Notes: generated by a model not told the origin, from the letters alone. 64,000 nucleotides of DNA from Eubacterium limosum (GCF_000807675.2 NZ_CP019962.1:1426001-1490000), one strand, 5' to 3'. Counted from the first letter of the stretch, positions 33,792 through 43,366 are shown. Program-made: numbers and translations.

Positions 33792-35162
33792 TTAATTTTC
33801 AATGAGGCCCAGATCCATTTTCCAGGCGAGCACCCGTTTGACGGAGGCATTGATCTGATCTTCGGAGAGGGTTTTGTTTTTTACTGCCTCGATCACCGCT
33901 GGGATCTCGATGGTATAGCGGGAGCTCAGGATCATGTCGTTGCCGGCGGCCACAGCCTGCACGGCTGCGGTATCGGCGCCGTAGGCCTTGGTGATGGCCT
34001 CCATGTCCAGGTCGTCGGTGAGGATAACGCCGTCAAAGCTCAGCGTGTCCCGCAGAACCTCGTGTACTTTTGGGGACAGGGATGCCGGGTGGTCCGGGTC
34101 CATTGCCTCAATCACATTGTGGTTGACCAGAACACTGCCTGCGCCGGCCTGGATGCCTGCTTTGAAGGGAAGAAAATCCTGGGCTTCAAAGGTCTCAAGG
34201 GGGCGGCTGTCCCGGGAGAAATCCTTATGGGTATCAGCGCCGGGGCCATAGCCTGGAAAATGCTTGAGCACAGAGCCCATGCCGTCTGAGTCCATGGCGC
34301 TTACTGTGGCTTTTGCGTAGTCGGCCGTGGTGGCTGCGTCTCTTCCGGTGGTCCGGGAGTAGATGTAGTCCGCGGGATTCTGTGAAATGTCACAGACCGG
34401 GGCGAAATTGACGTTGATGCCCAGGGATTTAAGCAGCGCGTCCTTTTCATGAGCGTCAGCGGTGACAGCGTCCATGCCGCCGTTTTGCAGCAGAGTCTGG
34501 GGAGATGGGAAGATCTCGGCCCGGAGCGCGGGGTTACCGCTGACACGCACCACGTCGCCGCCCTCCTCGTCGACTCCAACCAGCATGGGAATCTTCGCCG
34601 CGTCCTGGCAGGCGTTGATTTCAGCCCGGATTTGGTCGGGGTTTTTATCCTTAAAGTCGCGCCCGAAAAGGATGGTGCCCCCAAACTGCCAGGTTTTTTC
34701 GTCCTCGGGGGCGGCAGGGCCAGAATAGCGGGCAAAGAACATCTGCCCCACCTTTTCCTCAAGGCTCATGCCGGCCAGGAGCTTATCTGCCCGCAGGCTG
34801 TAAAAGGCTTTCTCCGCCGCGTCTGAAGTCGTCAGGACTTCCAGCTTTCTGGCGGGGAGAGGGGTGTCCCCGGCCTGGAGGCTCTCGGGATCGGTGCCGG
34901 TTTTTAACGTGATTTTGACCTCTGCGCCAGTTTCGGGCAGGCGGTCCTGCGGGAGCCCGGTAAGGTCAAAAACGCTAGTCACAGGCTCCTGGGCGTCCTC
35001 AGCCCGGTAAAGGAGGGTGAGGGTGGCGTCATCGCTTTTCAGCACATAGCCTGTAAAGGTGACTGGGGAAAAGAGCTGGGACAGGGTGAGGGCCGGCGAG
35101 CAGCCTGTGATCAGGAGCCCGGAGGCGGATATGATTAAAAAGAGTGTTAAAAGTCGTTTCAT
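33792..35162 (-). CDS. GH3 beta-N-acetylhexosaminidase-like lipoprotein (NagZ family)
   Basis: A 456-residue lipoprotein with lipobox LLITGC near residue 20, a beta-rich N-terminal domain (about 25-115) and a GH3 TIM barrel (about 120-456). Signatures: KHFPGYGPGADTHKD (the NagZ loop that carries the acid/base His-Asp) and LTDDLDMEAI (nucleophile aspartate). It would cleave terminal GlcNAc from muropeptides or glycans outside the membrane. Start 35162 chosen because AGGAAACATTC precedes it and the signal peptide begins MKRLLTLF; an upstream in-frame start lacks support. Confidence 0.88.
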   Translation of the reverse strand: MKRLLTLFLIISASGLLITGCSPALTLSQLFSPVTFTGYVLKSDDATLTLLYRAEDAQEPVTSVFDLTGLPQDRLPETGAEVKITLKTGTDPESLQAGDTPLPARKLEVLTTSDAAEKAFYSLRADKLLAGMSLEEKVGQMFFARYSGPAAPEDEKTWQFGGTILFGRDFKDKNPDQIRAEINACQDAAKIPMLVGVDEEGGDVVRVSGNPALRAEIFPSPQTLLQNGGMDAVTADAHEKDALLKSLGINVNFAPVCDISQNPADYIYSRTTGRDAATTADYAKATVSAMDSDGMGSVLKHFPGYGPGADTHKDFSRDSRPLETFEAQDFLPFKAGIQAGAGSVLVNHNVIEAMDPDHPASLSPKVHEVLRDTLSFDGVILTDDLDMEAITKAYGADTAAVQAVAAGNDMILSSRYTIEIPAVIEAVKNKTLSEDQINASVKRVLAWKMDLGLIEN

Positions 35163-35284
35163 GAATGTTTCCTTCTGCAAAATTTACCCCCTGTTTCAGG
35201 GACGGGTCTATTGTACCATATTCTCGTTGAAATGGGGGTCTTTATTTTGGTAAGGTGGGTACGGTTGCTGTAAAAATAAAAGTG

Positions 35285-35592
35285 GCGCCGCCCAAGACTG
35301 TGCCTTTTATCCAGATAAGAAAAAAGGTCCAGGCGCAAGCTGGGAGCAAGAGCGACCAGCGCTCTCAGTGCTACTGCGAAGCGGTAGCACCCTAAGAGGG
35401 ACCTGGTCACGTCAAGGAAAACAGATGATCCACGGTTTGTTATGATTCGTATTTCATACGAAACAAACCGATAACATCTGCGAAACCGATTCACACCATA
35501 CCCCTTCGGGGCACGCGAATCAAAGATTTGGGTTCTCTGGTTCCCGCAGGACGCTTTTTTTTCTTAGGTAAAAGGCTTCGTCTCTTGAGTTT
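35285..35592 (+). repeat. MITE-like element family M, copy 4
   Basis: Left end CCTTTTATCCAGATAAGAAA, right end TTTTCTTAGGTAAAAGGC; almost identical to copy 1 (reverse strand at 7876-8183) across about 240 bases in the middle. It lies between divergent/convergent transcripts upstream of the GH3 gene. An open frame on the minus strand across it is not a gene. Confidence 0.75.
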
Positions 35593-35635
35593 TATAACGT
35601 TTTAACACTTCTTGTAAAAATGGTCTGCGATTAAA

Positions 35636-35667
35636 GAAGGCCTCCGCACAGCTTTGCGGGGGCCTTC
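35636..35667 (-). terminator. Terminator of the ferritin-like gene
   Basis: GAAGGCC-CCGCA arms pair around CAGCTT, with TTTAA following on the minus strand, 33 bases after the stop. Confidence 0.65.
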
Positions 35668-35699
35668 GCTTTTAGGAGATGTTTCAGCAGGAGGTAATC

Positions 35700-36938
35700 C
35701 TATCCGCGGCCCACTTCGGTGTTGTCATGTTTTCGGTCGCGGAGTGCTTTTACGGGGGATTCCTTGTCTTCATAGCGGTAATCCTCGCCGTTTTTGTCAA
35801 TGTATTTTTCAATGACTTCATGGGACGGCACATAGTCGCCGTTGACCATTTCCTGGTATTTAAAGAAGCGGTAATCCTTGGGCAGTTTGCTGCTGTCTTC
35901 ATAATCTTCGCCCTTTTTACCCAGGTTCGCCTGTTTGGCGAGGACGTCGCGGACGTATTCTTTATTGGAGGTCAGGTGCAGAAGCTTCGGGAAGTGCCCG
36001 TCGACGACCTCGTTCCATTCTTTCTTTTCATATTTTTTCAGAAGCTCGGCGGCCTTGTGTAAATGGCCGATTTCCTTCTGAAGCTGTTCTTCCCACAACA
36101 GCTTGATGATCTCATTCTTTTCTTCACGGTAGAAGGAGTAGTACAGATAGGCTTCAACATAGTCGTGAAGCAGCAGATTTTCCAGCCAGGTACAGTTGGG
36201 GTCCAGCAGGCCGCCGTAGTGGGTGACATGCTGTTCTTCAACCATACCGATTTCAAGGTAGAGGCTGCGGCCCAGACCGTCCGGATAACGGTTGCCCACG
36301 TTCATGTAAAAGTTCATGGTCTGCTGTTCGCCGGCGACGATGATCATGGTGTTGAGCTTGGTCTGAATGTCGGCGGTCTTGGAGTCGATGGGGCGGTTGA
36401 CGGTGTCAAAGGGATGTCTGTGATGGGCGATGGTGGGGCGGCCAGGCATGATTTCGGTATAGCCTCCGACCAGCTCCTCGGCCTTGATGCCCTTGTCCAT
36501 TTCCAGCAGGTCGGCATAGCGGTACAGGTGGTCAAAATCTTCCAGCAGGGCAAAGTCCATGGCCTGCTTCACATAGTCGTCCGGTTCATTCTGCGCCAGC
36601 CAGGCGGTCAGGTCAACGGCCAGCTGTTCATAGCCGATGGCCATTTCCAGAACAGATTCATCAGCCGGCGGCAGCCAGTTGATCATTTTCTGCTGCTGCT
36701 GTTCAATACGGCGTGTCATGGCCAGTTCCCGGCGCAGATCGTTATCCGTGCAGTTGCGGTGGAACTGGTGGGCAAACAGAGCTGCCTCCACTTCGATTCC
36801 GTTCATCAGGATGATACGCGTCTTGGTGTAGGGGTCAATCTGATCTTTTGCGTAGGGAATCGGTGTCAGTTTCTTCCAGTCTTCGGCCTGCTTTTCAACA
36901 GGAATACCTTTTTCGTCAAATGGGTTAAAGCTACTCAT
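35700..36938 (-). CDS. Ferritin-like superfamily protein of unknown function
   Basis: A 412-residue soluble, helix-rich, acidic protein. No named family is recognised. Possible di-metal ligands lie in helices: ANGIEVEAALFAHQFHRN (Glu and His), EEQHVTHY and EIGHLHKAAELL give E...ExxH patterns like those of ferritin-like or diiron proteins. The first 30 residues and the last 60 (many Lys/Glu/Asp) look extended. The start at 36938 has AAGGAG upstream. It is monocistronic with a long upstream region and a good terminator, so it may be well expressed. A diiron or manganese oxygen-stress protein is one idea but is not established. Confidence 0.5.
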   Translation of the reverse strand: MSSFNPFDEKGIPVEKQAEDWKKLTPIPYAKDQIDPYTKTRIILMNGIEVEAALFAHQFHRNCTDNDLRRELAMTRRIEQQQQKMINWLPPADESVLEMAIGYEQLAVDLTAWLAQNEPDDYVKQAMDFALLEDFDHLYRYADLLEMDKGIKAEELVGGYTEIMPGRPTIAHHRHPFDTVNRPIDSKTADIQTKLNTMIIVAGEQQTMNFYMNVGNRYPDGLGRSLYLEIGMVEEQHVTHYGGLLDPNCTWLENLLLHDYVEAYLYYSFYREEKNEIIKLLWEEQLQKEIGHLHKAAELLKKYEKKEWNEVVDGHFPKLLHLTSNKEYVRDVLAKQANLGKKGEDYEDSSKLPKDYRFFKYQEMVNGDYVPSHEVIEKYIDKNGEDYRYEDKESPVKALRDRKHDNTEVGRG

Positions 36939-37202
36939 AAAGAAAACTCCTTTTCTGGTGATTATTTAAAATGAATTCAATTATTACTTACCCATCATTT
37001 TTTTGGATGTAACGCAGGAAGTAAAGGTTTAAAGCAACTTTTAAGGAGAAAATTCACTAAAATGAAATGGTGGGACGATTAAAAAGAAAAGGCAAATCTC
37101 ATACTTTTAGCGAGAGTTTGCAAAGCAAGGCAACTCTGTTTGTATAGCGAAAACATAAAAGGAAAAGTTGTTTTTAACATTAAAGACAGACACAGGGTAA
37201 AG
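36939..37202. other. Upstream region of the ferritin-like gene
   Basis: No gene is seen in this AT-rich stretch. It should contain the minus-strand promoter for the ferritin-like gene; a minus-strand TATTCTT-like -10 candidate cannot be chosen with confidence. Confidence 0.3.
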
Positions 37203-37236
37203 AAAAAGCACTTCCCGTTTTGGAGAAATGCTTTTT
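37203..37236 (-). terminator. Terminator of the Ptb-family gene
   Basis: On the minus strand AAAAAGCATTTC pairs with GAAGTGCTTTTT (one G-U) around TCCAAAACGG, 20 bases after the stop. Confidence 0.7.
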
Positions 37237-37258
37237 ATCGAATGGTTTAAGCTGAACC

Positions 37259-38176
37259 TCAGCGTTTCTGATGGGCGGCCAGAAGCAGTGCCATGGCGAC
37301 GCTGTTGAGCTTGGCCTCGGCCGTGTCGGCGCGGGAGGTCAGGACGGCGGGTTTTGCGGTGCCCATGACAACTGCGCCGCTCTTGGCGCCTGCCAGATAG
37401 GTCATGGTCTTCCAGAAGATGTTGCCTGCCTGGAGGTTGGGCATGAGCAGTACGTCGGCCTTGCCGGCCACAGGGCTTGTGATGCCCTTGTGCTCAACGG
37501 ACATTTCGGAGATGGAAAGGTCCATGGACAGGGGGCCGTCGATGATACAGCCCTTGATCTGGCCGCGTTCATTCATCTTTGAGAGCACTGCCGCGTCATA
37601 GCCATCAGGCATGTTGGCGTTGACGGTTTCAACGGCGCTCAGGCAGGAAATTTTCGGCATCTCACAGCCCAGGGCATTGGCCAGGGTGGTGGCGTTGCCA
37701 ATCATCTCGACTTTATCCTCAAGGGTAGGGGACACGATCATGCCGCAGTCTGTTGCCAGGAAAACCCGGCCCAGCGCGGTGGCTTCAAAGGCGGTAACGG
37801 CATTTAAGAGTTTGCCGGTCCGCAGTCCGTGCTCCTTGTTCAGAATGGCTTTCAGGTAGGTTTTGGTCTGGAGCAGGCCTTTCATGACAATGTCGGCCGC
37901 GTCGTTGCGGGCCAGCCCGACTGCCACGTTGGCTGCCTGGTTTTCGTCCTTTATGTCAACCACTGTGTTTTCTTCCAGATTGCATCCGGTTTCCTTGGCA
38001 AAATACTCGATTTTGGCCGCGTCGCCCACCAGAATGGCGGTTCCGAAGCCATAGTCATTCATCATTTTAACCGTCTGTAAAACAGGCAGGTCGCCGGCAG
38101 CGGCAACGGCCACAACGGCTTTTTTGGTCTGGGCCTGTTTGATCAGCTGGTCACGCATTTCCTTGAAATGGTACAT
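37259..38176 (-). CDS. ptb: Phosphate acetyl/butyryltransferase-family protein
   Basis: A 305-residue PTA/PTB-family acyltransferase: KAVVAVAAAGDLPVLQTV at the N terminus, DIVMKGLLQTKTYLKAIL and a C-terminal PVAGKADVLLMPNLQAGNIFWK motif that is characteristic of phosphate butyryltransferase. It interconverts acyl-CoA and acyl phosphate. Partner kinases (buk or ackA) are not adjacent, so whether it works on butyryl-CoA or acetyl-CoA cannot be decided; the short single-domain length fits Ptb better than long Pta. Monocistronic with its own terminator. Confidence 0.8.
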   Translation of the reverse strand: MYHFKEMRDQLIKQAQTKKAVVAVAAAGDLPVLQTVKMMNDYGFGTAILVGDAAKIEYFAKETGCNLEENTVVDIKDENQAANVAVGLARNDAADIVMKGLLQTKTYLKAILNKEHGLRTGKLLNAVTAFEATALGRVFLATDCGMIVSPTLEDKVEMIGNATTLANALGCEMPKISCLSAVETVNANMPDGYDAAVLSKMNERGQIKGCIIDGPLSMDLSISEMSVEHKGITSPVAGKADVLLMPNLQAGNIFWKTMTYLAGAKSGAVVMGTAKPAVLTSRADTAEAKLNSVAMALLLAAHQKR

Positions 38177-38438
38177 ATTGTCCCCTCGCTTTCTAAAATA
38201 ACCTCTTATAACTAGTATACAATATAATTATACTGTTCTAACACTCAGCCAACAAGGAAAAGAAAGGATAGAAAATTGTGTTCAGGAGTAAAATATAACC
38301 ATTATAAACGAGAAAAGGTAAAAAATTGTTCCTTAAAGAGGCAAAATTTTAAAGGCTTTCATTGACAGCCTGATTAGGGGCTGTTATGATGAGAGAAAAG
38401 AAATTTTAATCCTGAAACAGGAAAAAGGAAGCAGTAAG

Positions 38439-38948
38439 ATGAAAAAATTTTGTTGTCTGTTCATGCTAGTGGTCCTGATTTTTACCCTGTCGGCCTGCGG
38501 CCCGTCAGAGCAGAGTGACCCGCATACTGAAAAGCTGGCAAACGCGGAGGCGTTCCAAAATGAAGGCGGCCTGGATTTTACCTTTGACAGCCTGCCGGAA
38601 AATATGGGAGCTGCCCGTTACTCGGTGGTGGACGGGGCAGTGGCTCAGGTGCAGTTCATCCGCGACAACCGGACTTATATTGTCAGAAAGGCCCATTATT
38701 CACGGTCTGCGGATATCAGCGGGGTCTACACAAGCTTCAGCGATCAGGCGGTGTTCCTGCAGAAAGGGGATATTCTCACCAATACAGGCACCATTGACGT
38801 CTACTTTACCCCAGTCAACAAGGATGCGGGCGAGGCGCTGGCCTGCTGGGTAACACCAGATGATTTTGCCTATTCGGTCTATTGTCCTGAGAATGTCGGC
38901 GTTAAGGATCTGAAGGCGCTGGAGGGCGTCTGCCAGGCGGTGTCCTGA
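38439..38948 (+). CDS. Hypothetical lipoprotein
   Basis: A 169-residue protein with a clear lipoprotein signal (MKKFCCLFMLVVLIFTLSAC, lipobox LSAC at about 17-20) and a mature domain of about 145 residues with alternating hydrophobic strands. No family is recognised. It is preceded by AGGAAAAAGGAAGC and followed 55 bases later by the TMEM175-like gene; a hairpin (CCTTAATC / GATTAAGG) near 38972-38994 lies between them. Cell-surface location is firm; function is unknown. Confidence 0.6.
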   Translation: MKKFCCLFMLVVLIFTLSACGPSEQSDPHTEKLANAEAFQNEGGLDFTFDSLPENMGAARYSVVDGAVAQVQFIRDNRTYIVRKAHYSRSADISGVYTSFSDQAVFLQKGDILTNTGTIDVYFTPVNKDAGEALACWVTPDDFAYSVYCPENVGVKDLKALEGVCQAVS

Positions 38949-39003
38949 GGTTCAATTTTTAAAATTTGGGTAATCCTTAATCAATACGATTAAGGAGAAA
39001 CGC

Positions 39004-39573
39004 ATGCAAAAAGGACGTTTAGAAGCCTACACCGACGCGGTGCTGGCCATTTTAATGACAATTTTAATCTTGGGAATAAAAATTCCGGATGAGCCTACCT
39101 TTGAGGCGCTTTTTAAAATAAAGGAGCAGCTTTTTGCCTATATCCTCAGCTTTCTGCTCTTTACGGTTTACTGGAACAATCATCACCATATGTTCCAGCT
39201 CGCAGAGAAGATCAATGGAAAAGTCATGTGGGCCAACTCCTTCTGGCTCTTTTTCCTGTCCCTGATTCCAGCAGCCACCAACTGGGTGGGGACCTTTATG
39301 GGCGGCTTTGCGCCGGAGATCACCTACGGCGTGCTTTTTATGCTCGTCAGTATTTCCTATTTTCTCCTGAACCATATCCTGGCAGCGGCAGGCGGCGTGG
39401 ACTCAGCGGTCTACAAGGCCATCGAGCATGACCGGAAGGTCCCGATCACCCTGGTGATCAACGTCATCTCATTGGGGCTTGCCTTTATCAATCCTGTGCT
39501 CACCCTTGTGGGCTGCTATGTGGTTATTTTTATCTGGTTTATTCCCAACCGGCGGGTGGAAAAGTTTTTTTAA
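39004..39573 (+). CDS. TMEM175/DUF1211-family membrane protein
   Basis: A 189-residue protein with six predicted helices. It begins MQKGRLEAYTDAVLAILMTI, matching the TMEM175 start (R-x3-F-S-D-A-V-x-A-I) with Tyr-Thr in place of Phe-Ser. A HxxHH-like NHHHMF segment after the third helix is also typical. Bacterial TMEM175 proteins are potassium-selective channels. Start ATG follows TTAAGGAGAAACGC. Monocistronic and convergent with the ABC exporter operon. Confidence 0.8.
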   Translation: MQKGRLEAYTDAVLAILMTILILGIKIPDEPTFEALFKIKEQLFAYILSFLLFTVYWNNHHHMFQLAEKINGKVMWANSFWLFFLSLIPAATNWVGTFMGGFAPEITYGVLFMLVSISYFLLNHILAAAGGVDSAVYKAIEHDRKVPITLVINVISLGLAFINPVLTLVGCYVVIFIWFIPNRRVEKFF

Positions 39574-39588
39574 AACAGAAAGCCTGTC

Positions 39589-39635
39589 CTCAAAAGACTC
39601 AAAACCTTAAACAGCAGGGTTTTGAGTCTTTTGAG
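39589..39635. repeat. Palindromic repeat family H, copy 8 (type A), convergent terminator
   Basis: CTCAAAAGACTCAAAA and TTTTGAGTCTTTTGAG with centre CC-TTAAACAGCA-GG, between the TMEM175-like gene and the minus-strand ABC exporter. Confidence 0.85.
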
Positions 39636-39686
39636 CATAAGGGGCGGTGTGTTAATAAATTTCAGCAGTCAGCTTTTGTCTGAGCG

Positions 39687-41525
39687 TTAGGACGCCCTGA
39701 CGGTGAACTGGCTGTTGTACAGGTCGGCGTAAAAGCCGTTTTTTGAAAGAAGCCCCTGGTGAGTGCCCTGTTCCACGATGGTCCCGTTCTGCATCACAAG
39801 AATGTGGTCAGCGTCGATGATGGTGGACAGGCGGTGGGCGATGACAAAGCTGGTGCGCCCTTTCATCAGGTGGTCCATGGCCTTCTGGATTTCGAGCTCG
39901 GTCCGCGTATCGACGCTGGAGGTCGCCTCATCCAGGATCAAGATGGCCGGGTCCGCCAGAATGGCCCGGGCGATGGTCAGCAGCTGCTTTTGCCCCTGTG
40001 AGATATTCGAGGCTTCATCGTTCAGGATGGTCTGGTAGCCATTTGGCAGGGTGCGGATAAAGTGGTCTGCCCTGGCGGCCCTGGCAGCGCTCACAATCTC
40101 CTCTTTGGTGGCGGCGCCCCGCCCGTAGGCGATATTATCCTCGAGGGTCCCGCCAAAAAGCCAGGTATCCTGGAGCACCATGCCAAACTGTGAACGCAGG
40201 TCGCCCCGGCGCAGATCGCGGATGTCAATGCCGTCGATCAGGATGCGGCCGCCGTCCAGCTCGTAAAAGCGCATGAGCAGATTGATCAGCGTGGTTTTGC
40301 CCGCGCCGGTCGGGCCGACAACCGCAATCTTTTCCCCGGCCTTTACATCAATGCTGATATCCTTCATCAGCAGACGGTTTGGGCTGTAGCCAAAACGGAC
40401 ATGTTCAAACTGGACATCGCCTTTGGGATCGGTGAGTGATTTAGCCGGAGAGATGTCGGGCACCTCATCCTCCTCATCCAGCACCTCAAAGACACGTTCG
40501 GCCGAGGCGATGGCAGCCTGCATGGAGTTAAAGATATAAGCTGCCTCGGTAATCGGCTCAGAGGCCTGGTTGACATACTGGAAGAAAGCCTGGATAACCC
40601 CAAGGGACAGCCGTCCCTGGATGACGAAGAACGCGCCGAGGACCGCGATCAGCACATAGCCGATCTGGTTCATGAGGCGGATCAGCGGGTTGACCGCGAA
40701 GGTGATGAACTGGGCATTGCGGCTGGCTGTGTAGAGGCGCTCATTGACCTCCTCAACGGTTTGGGTGGAGGCGTCCTCGCGGTTAAAGGCCTTAATGACC
40801 ACCTGTCCTGTGAAGAATTCCTCGATATGGCCGTTTAATTCGCCGAGGGTTTTCTGGTTTCGGGCAAAGCAGTGCTGGCTGCGGCGGGCCACCAGAGCGG
40901 TAATGACCATACCGATAATGATCATCACAAAGGCGATCAGCGTCAGCAACGGACTGATGGACAGCATCAGGATCACCGCGCCGATAATGGTGACCACTGT
41001 GATGATAAACTGCATCAGCCCCTCCTGGAGCGTGTCCGCGACTTTTTCAAGGTCGTTGGTGGTACGGCTCAGGATATCGCCTTTTTTATGGTTGTCAAAA
41101 TATTTCAGGGGCATCCGCGCAAGCTTGGCGCTCAGGGACTCCCGCAGAGTCAGGGTCAGCTTCTGGGATACGCTGGCCATAAGGTATTGCTGCAGATAAT
41201 TAAAGGCAGCGCTGAGAACATATAAGCCCAGCAGCAGCCCCAGTATCTGGCCCATGGCGCCAAAATTAATGGTGAAAGTGGTGCCGGTTTCAACGGCGTG
41301 CCGGACGCTGTCAAAAATCTGGTTGATGGCCTGGCCGATTACCATAGGGGCAGCCAGGGTAAAAGTACAGCTGAAAATGACAGAGATAATGACAATGATC
41401 AGCTTTCCCTTTTGTTCCAGGAGCTTTGAAAAAAGCCGTTTGGCTGTCTTTCCGGCATAGCGCGCCTTCTCGGCAGACATGCCGCCATCAAAGGAGAGGA
41501 CTTCGGTTTCCTGATGTTCACTCAT
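39687..41525 (-). CDS. ABC exporter half-transporter, catalytic-site subunit
   Basis: A 612-residue type IV ABC exporter half: six-helix membrane domain (about 35-330) then an ATPase domain with Walker A GPTGAGKTTL, signature NISQGQKQLLTIARAI, Walker B LILDEATSSVD (catalytic glutamate present) and H-loop AHRLS. It is paired with the upstream half-transporter, whose stop overlaps its start by four bases, and forms a heterodimer of the BmrCD/TM287-288 type. Likely multidrug or lipid export, controlled by the divergent MerR gene. Confidence 0.92.
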   Translation of the reverse strand: MSEHQETEVLSFDGGMSAEKARYAGKTAKRLFSKLLEQKGKLIIVIISVIFSCTFTLAAPMVIGQAINQIFDSVRHAVETGTTFTINFGAMGQILGLLLGLYVLSAAFNYLQQYLMASVSQKLTLTLRESLSAKLARMPLKYFDNHKKGDILSRTTNDLEKVADTLQEGLMQFIITVVTIIGAVILMLSISPLLTLIAFVMIIIGMVITALVARRSQHCFARNQKTLGELNGHIEEFFTGQVVIKAFNREDASTQTVEEVNERLYTASRNAQFITFAVNPLIRLMNQIGYVLIAVLGAFFVIQGRLSLGVIQAFFQYVNQASEPITEAAYIFNSMQAAIASAERVFEVLDEEDEVPDISPAKSLTDPKGDVQFEHVRFGYSPNRLLMKDISIDVKAGEKIAVVGPTGAGKTTLINLLMRFYELDGGRILIDGIDIRDLRRGDLRSQFGMVLQDTWLFGGTLEDNIAYGRGAATKEEIVSAARAARADHFIRTLPNGYQTILNDEASNISQGQKQLLTIARAILADPAILILDEATSSVDTRTELEIQKAMDHLMKGRTSFVIAHRLSTIIDADHILVMQNGTIVEQGTHQGLLSKNGFYADLYNSQFTVRAS

Positions 41526-43249
41526 GCTAATTCCTCCTTACTTAACTGTGATTCCGCGATTTCACGGTAGACCGGACAGTTTTCGAGCAGCTCGCGGTGG
41601 GTGCCCTTTCCGGCAATGATGCCGTTGTCCAGCACAATAATCTGGTCTGCGTCCACAATGGAGCTGACCCGTTGTGCCACCACAATGATGGCAGCGCCGT
41701 GCACTTCGGCCTTTAAAGCGGCACGGAGGTTGGCGTCAGTCTTAAAATCCAGCGCGGAAAAGCTATCGTCAAAGATATAGACATCCGCTTTTTTTACGAG
41801 AGCCCGGGCAATGGCGAGTCTTTGCTTCTGCCCGCCGGAGAAGTTGTTGCCTCCCTGGGCCACACGTGTCTCGTAGCCGTACTTCAAATCGCCGATAAAG
41901 GCGTCAGCCTGGGCGATACGGGCTGCCCGGCGCAGTTCATCCATGGTGGCGTCTTCTTTCCCGTAGCGCAGGTTGTCGGCAATGGTGCCGGAGAATAGAA
42001 AGGCCTTTTGGGGGACAAAGCCGATCTTATCCCGGAGGGCTTTCTGGGACAGGGTTTTAATATCTACCCCGTCGATGGCGATGGTGCCGGCCTGGATATC
42101 ATAGAAACGGGGGATCAGGCTGGCGATGGTTGATTTACCCGAGCCGGTGCCGCCGATGATCGCAGTGGTTTCCCCAGCCCTGCAGCTGAAATTCAGATCA
42201 CTTAAGACAGGCTCCTCCGCGCCCTGATAGCAAAAGGTCACATGGTGGAAAGCCAGCTTTTCTTCAGAAAGCATGGCGGTCAGCTCGGCCGGAGCGTCAG
42301 CGATCTCAGGATCGAGATCCAGAACTTCAGAGATACGCTTTGCGCAGGCTTCAGCCCTCGGGATCATGGTAAAGACCATCACAGCCATGACCAGGTAAAA
42401 CAGGATAAGCATGGCGTATTCGATCACGGCCATAATATCGCCGATTTCCATGGCGCCCTGTCCGATCTGTATGCCTCCGAACCAGATGATGGCCAGGGTA
42501 CAGAGGTTTAAGAGCATCAGGACCAGAGGCATGGCAACAGCGAAGATTTTGTTGATGCGGATTGCGGTCTGTGCGTAATCCTCAAAGGAGGTGTTGACAC
42601 GCCTGCGCTCAAAATCGGTCCGGTTGAAGGCGCGGATCACCCGAACCCCGGTAATGTACTCCCGCATAAAGCGGTTGATCTTATCCATTCCGGTCTGCAG
42701 GAGGCCGAACAGGGGCATGGTCTTGCGCTCAATGATGACCGCCAGAATCATGAACAAGGCCATGGTCACTACGATAATGCCGCCCATAAAGGCATTTTTG
42801 GAAAAGGCCAGGATCAGGCCTGCGATGGCCATGATCGGGGCAGGCAGCATCATCTGAAGCACCATGATCAGAGCCTGCTGAATCTGATTGACGTCACTGG
42901 TGTTGCGTGTGATCATGGACGCGGTGCCTATGCTGTTAAAATCGTTGATGGAGAAGCGCTGGGCCTTTCTGAACAGCGCGTTTCGGATATCCCGCCCGGT
43001 GCCGGACGAGAGAATGGCCGAGAACCAGGTGCCTAAGATAGCAAAGACCCCGGTCAATACGGCAAAAAGCAGCATGATGCCGCCGGTTCTGATGATATAG
43101 GGGATATCCCCATAGACGATACCGTTGTTGACGATATCTGCCGTGAGGGTGGGGATATAGAGGGTTCCCAGTGTCTGCAGAAACAACAGCACAACGACAA
43201 GGATGAGTGTTTTACGATATGGAATTATAAATTTGAATAATCGAGTCAT
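41522..43249 (-). CDS. ABC exporter half-transporter with degenerate ATP site
   Basis: A 575-residue ABC exporter half. Walker A GGTGSGKSTI and signature NFSGGQKQRLAIARAL are normal, but Walker B ends IFDDSFSALD, with aspartate in place of the catalytic glutamate. One weakened site is usual in heterodimeric exporters, where the partner (39687-41525) supplies the active glutamate. First gene of the operon, driven by the MerR-type promoter at 43295-43325. Confidence 0.92.
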   Translation of the reverse strand: MTRLFKFIIPYRKTLILVVVLLFLQTLGTLYIPTLTADIVNNGIVYGDIPYIIRTGGIMLLFAVLTGVFAILGTWFSAILSSGTGRDIRNALFRKAQRFSINDFNSIGTASMITRNTSDVNQIQQALIMVLQMMLPAPIMAIAGLILAFSKNAFMGGIIVVTMALFMILAVIIERKTMPLFGLLQTGMDKINRFMREYITGVRVIRAFNRTDFERRRVNTSFEDYAQTAIRINKIFAVAMPLVLMLLNLCTLAIIWFGGIQIGQGAMEIGDIMAVIEYAMLILFYLVMAVMVFTMIPRAEACAKRISEVLDLDPEIADAPAELTAMLSEEKLAFHHVTFCYQGAEEPVLSDLNFSCRAGETTAIIGGTGSGKSTIASLIPRFYDIQAGTIAIDGVDIKTLSQKALRDKIGFVPQKAFLFSGTIADNLRYGKEDATMDELRRAARIAQADAFIGDLKYGYETRVAQGGNNFSGGQKQRLAIARALVKKADVYIFDDSFSALDFKTDANLRAALKAEVHGAAIIVVAQRVSSIVDADQIIVLDNGIIAGKGTHRELLENCPVYREIAESQLSKEELA

Positions 43250-43294
43250 TTTATCTCCTTCCCATAGGTATTGTACTCCGGTTTGATGTATGTT

Positions 43295-43325
43295 ACTATA
43301 AACTGTAGAGTAACTGTACAGTCAA
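43295..43325 (-). promoter_or_regulatory. MerR-type promoter and operator of the ABC exporter operon
   Basis: Read on the minus strand: TTGACT, a 19-base spacer, TATAGT. The spacer holds the dyad ACTGTA-N9-TACAGT. The 19-bp spacing is the hallmark of promoters twisted into activity by MerR proteins, and a MerR gene starts 42 bases away on the other strand. Confidence 0.85.
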
Positions 43326-43366
43326 GCAGAAAGATGAAAAAAATTAGGTTTAAGGAAGGCTAAAGC

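Noticed and set aside
35159-35494. 111-codon minus-strand frame
   Set aside because: Lies in repeat element M copy 4; not protein-like.
9829-39635. CRISPR array made of the repeated palindromes
   Set aside because: Copies are kilobases apart with genes between them; no regular spacers or cas genes.
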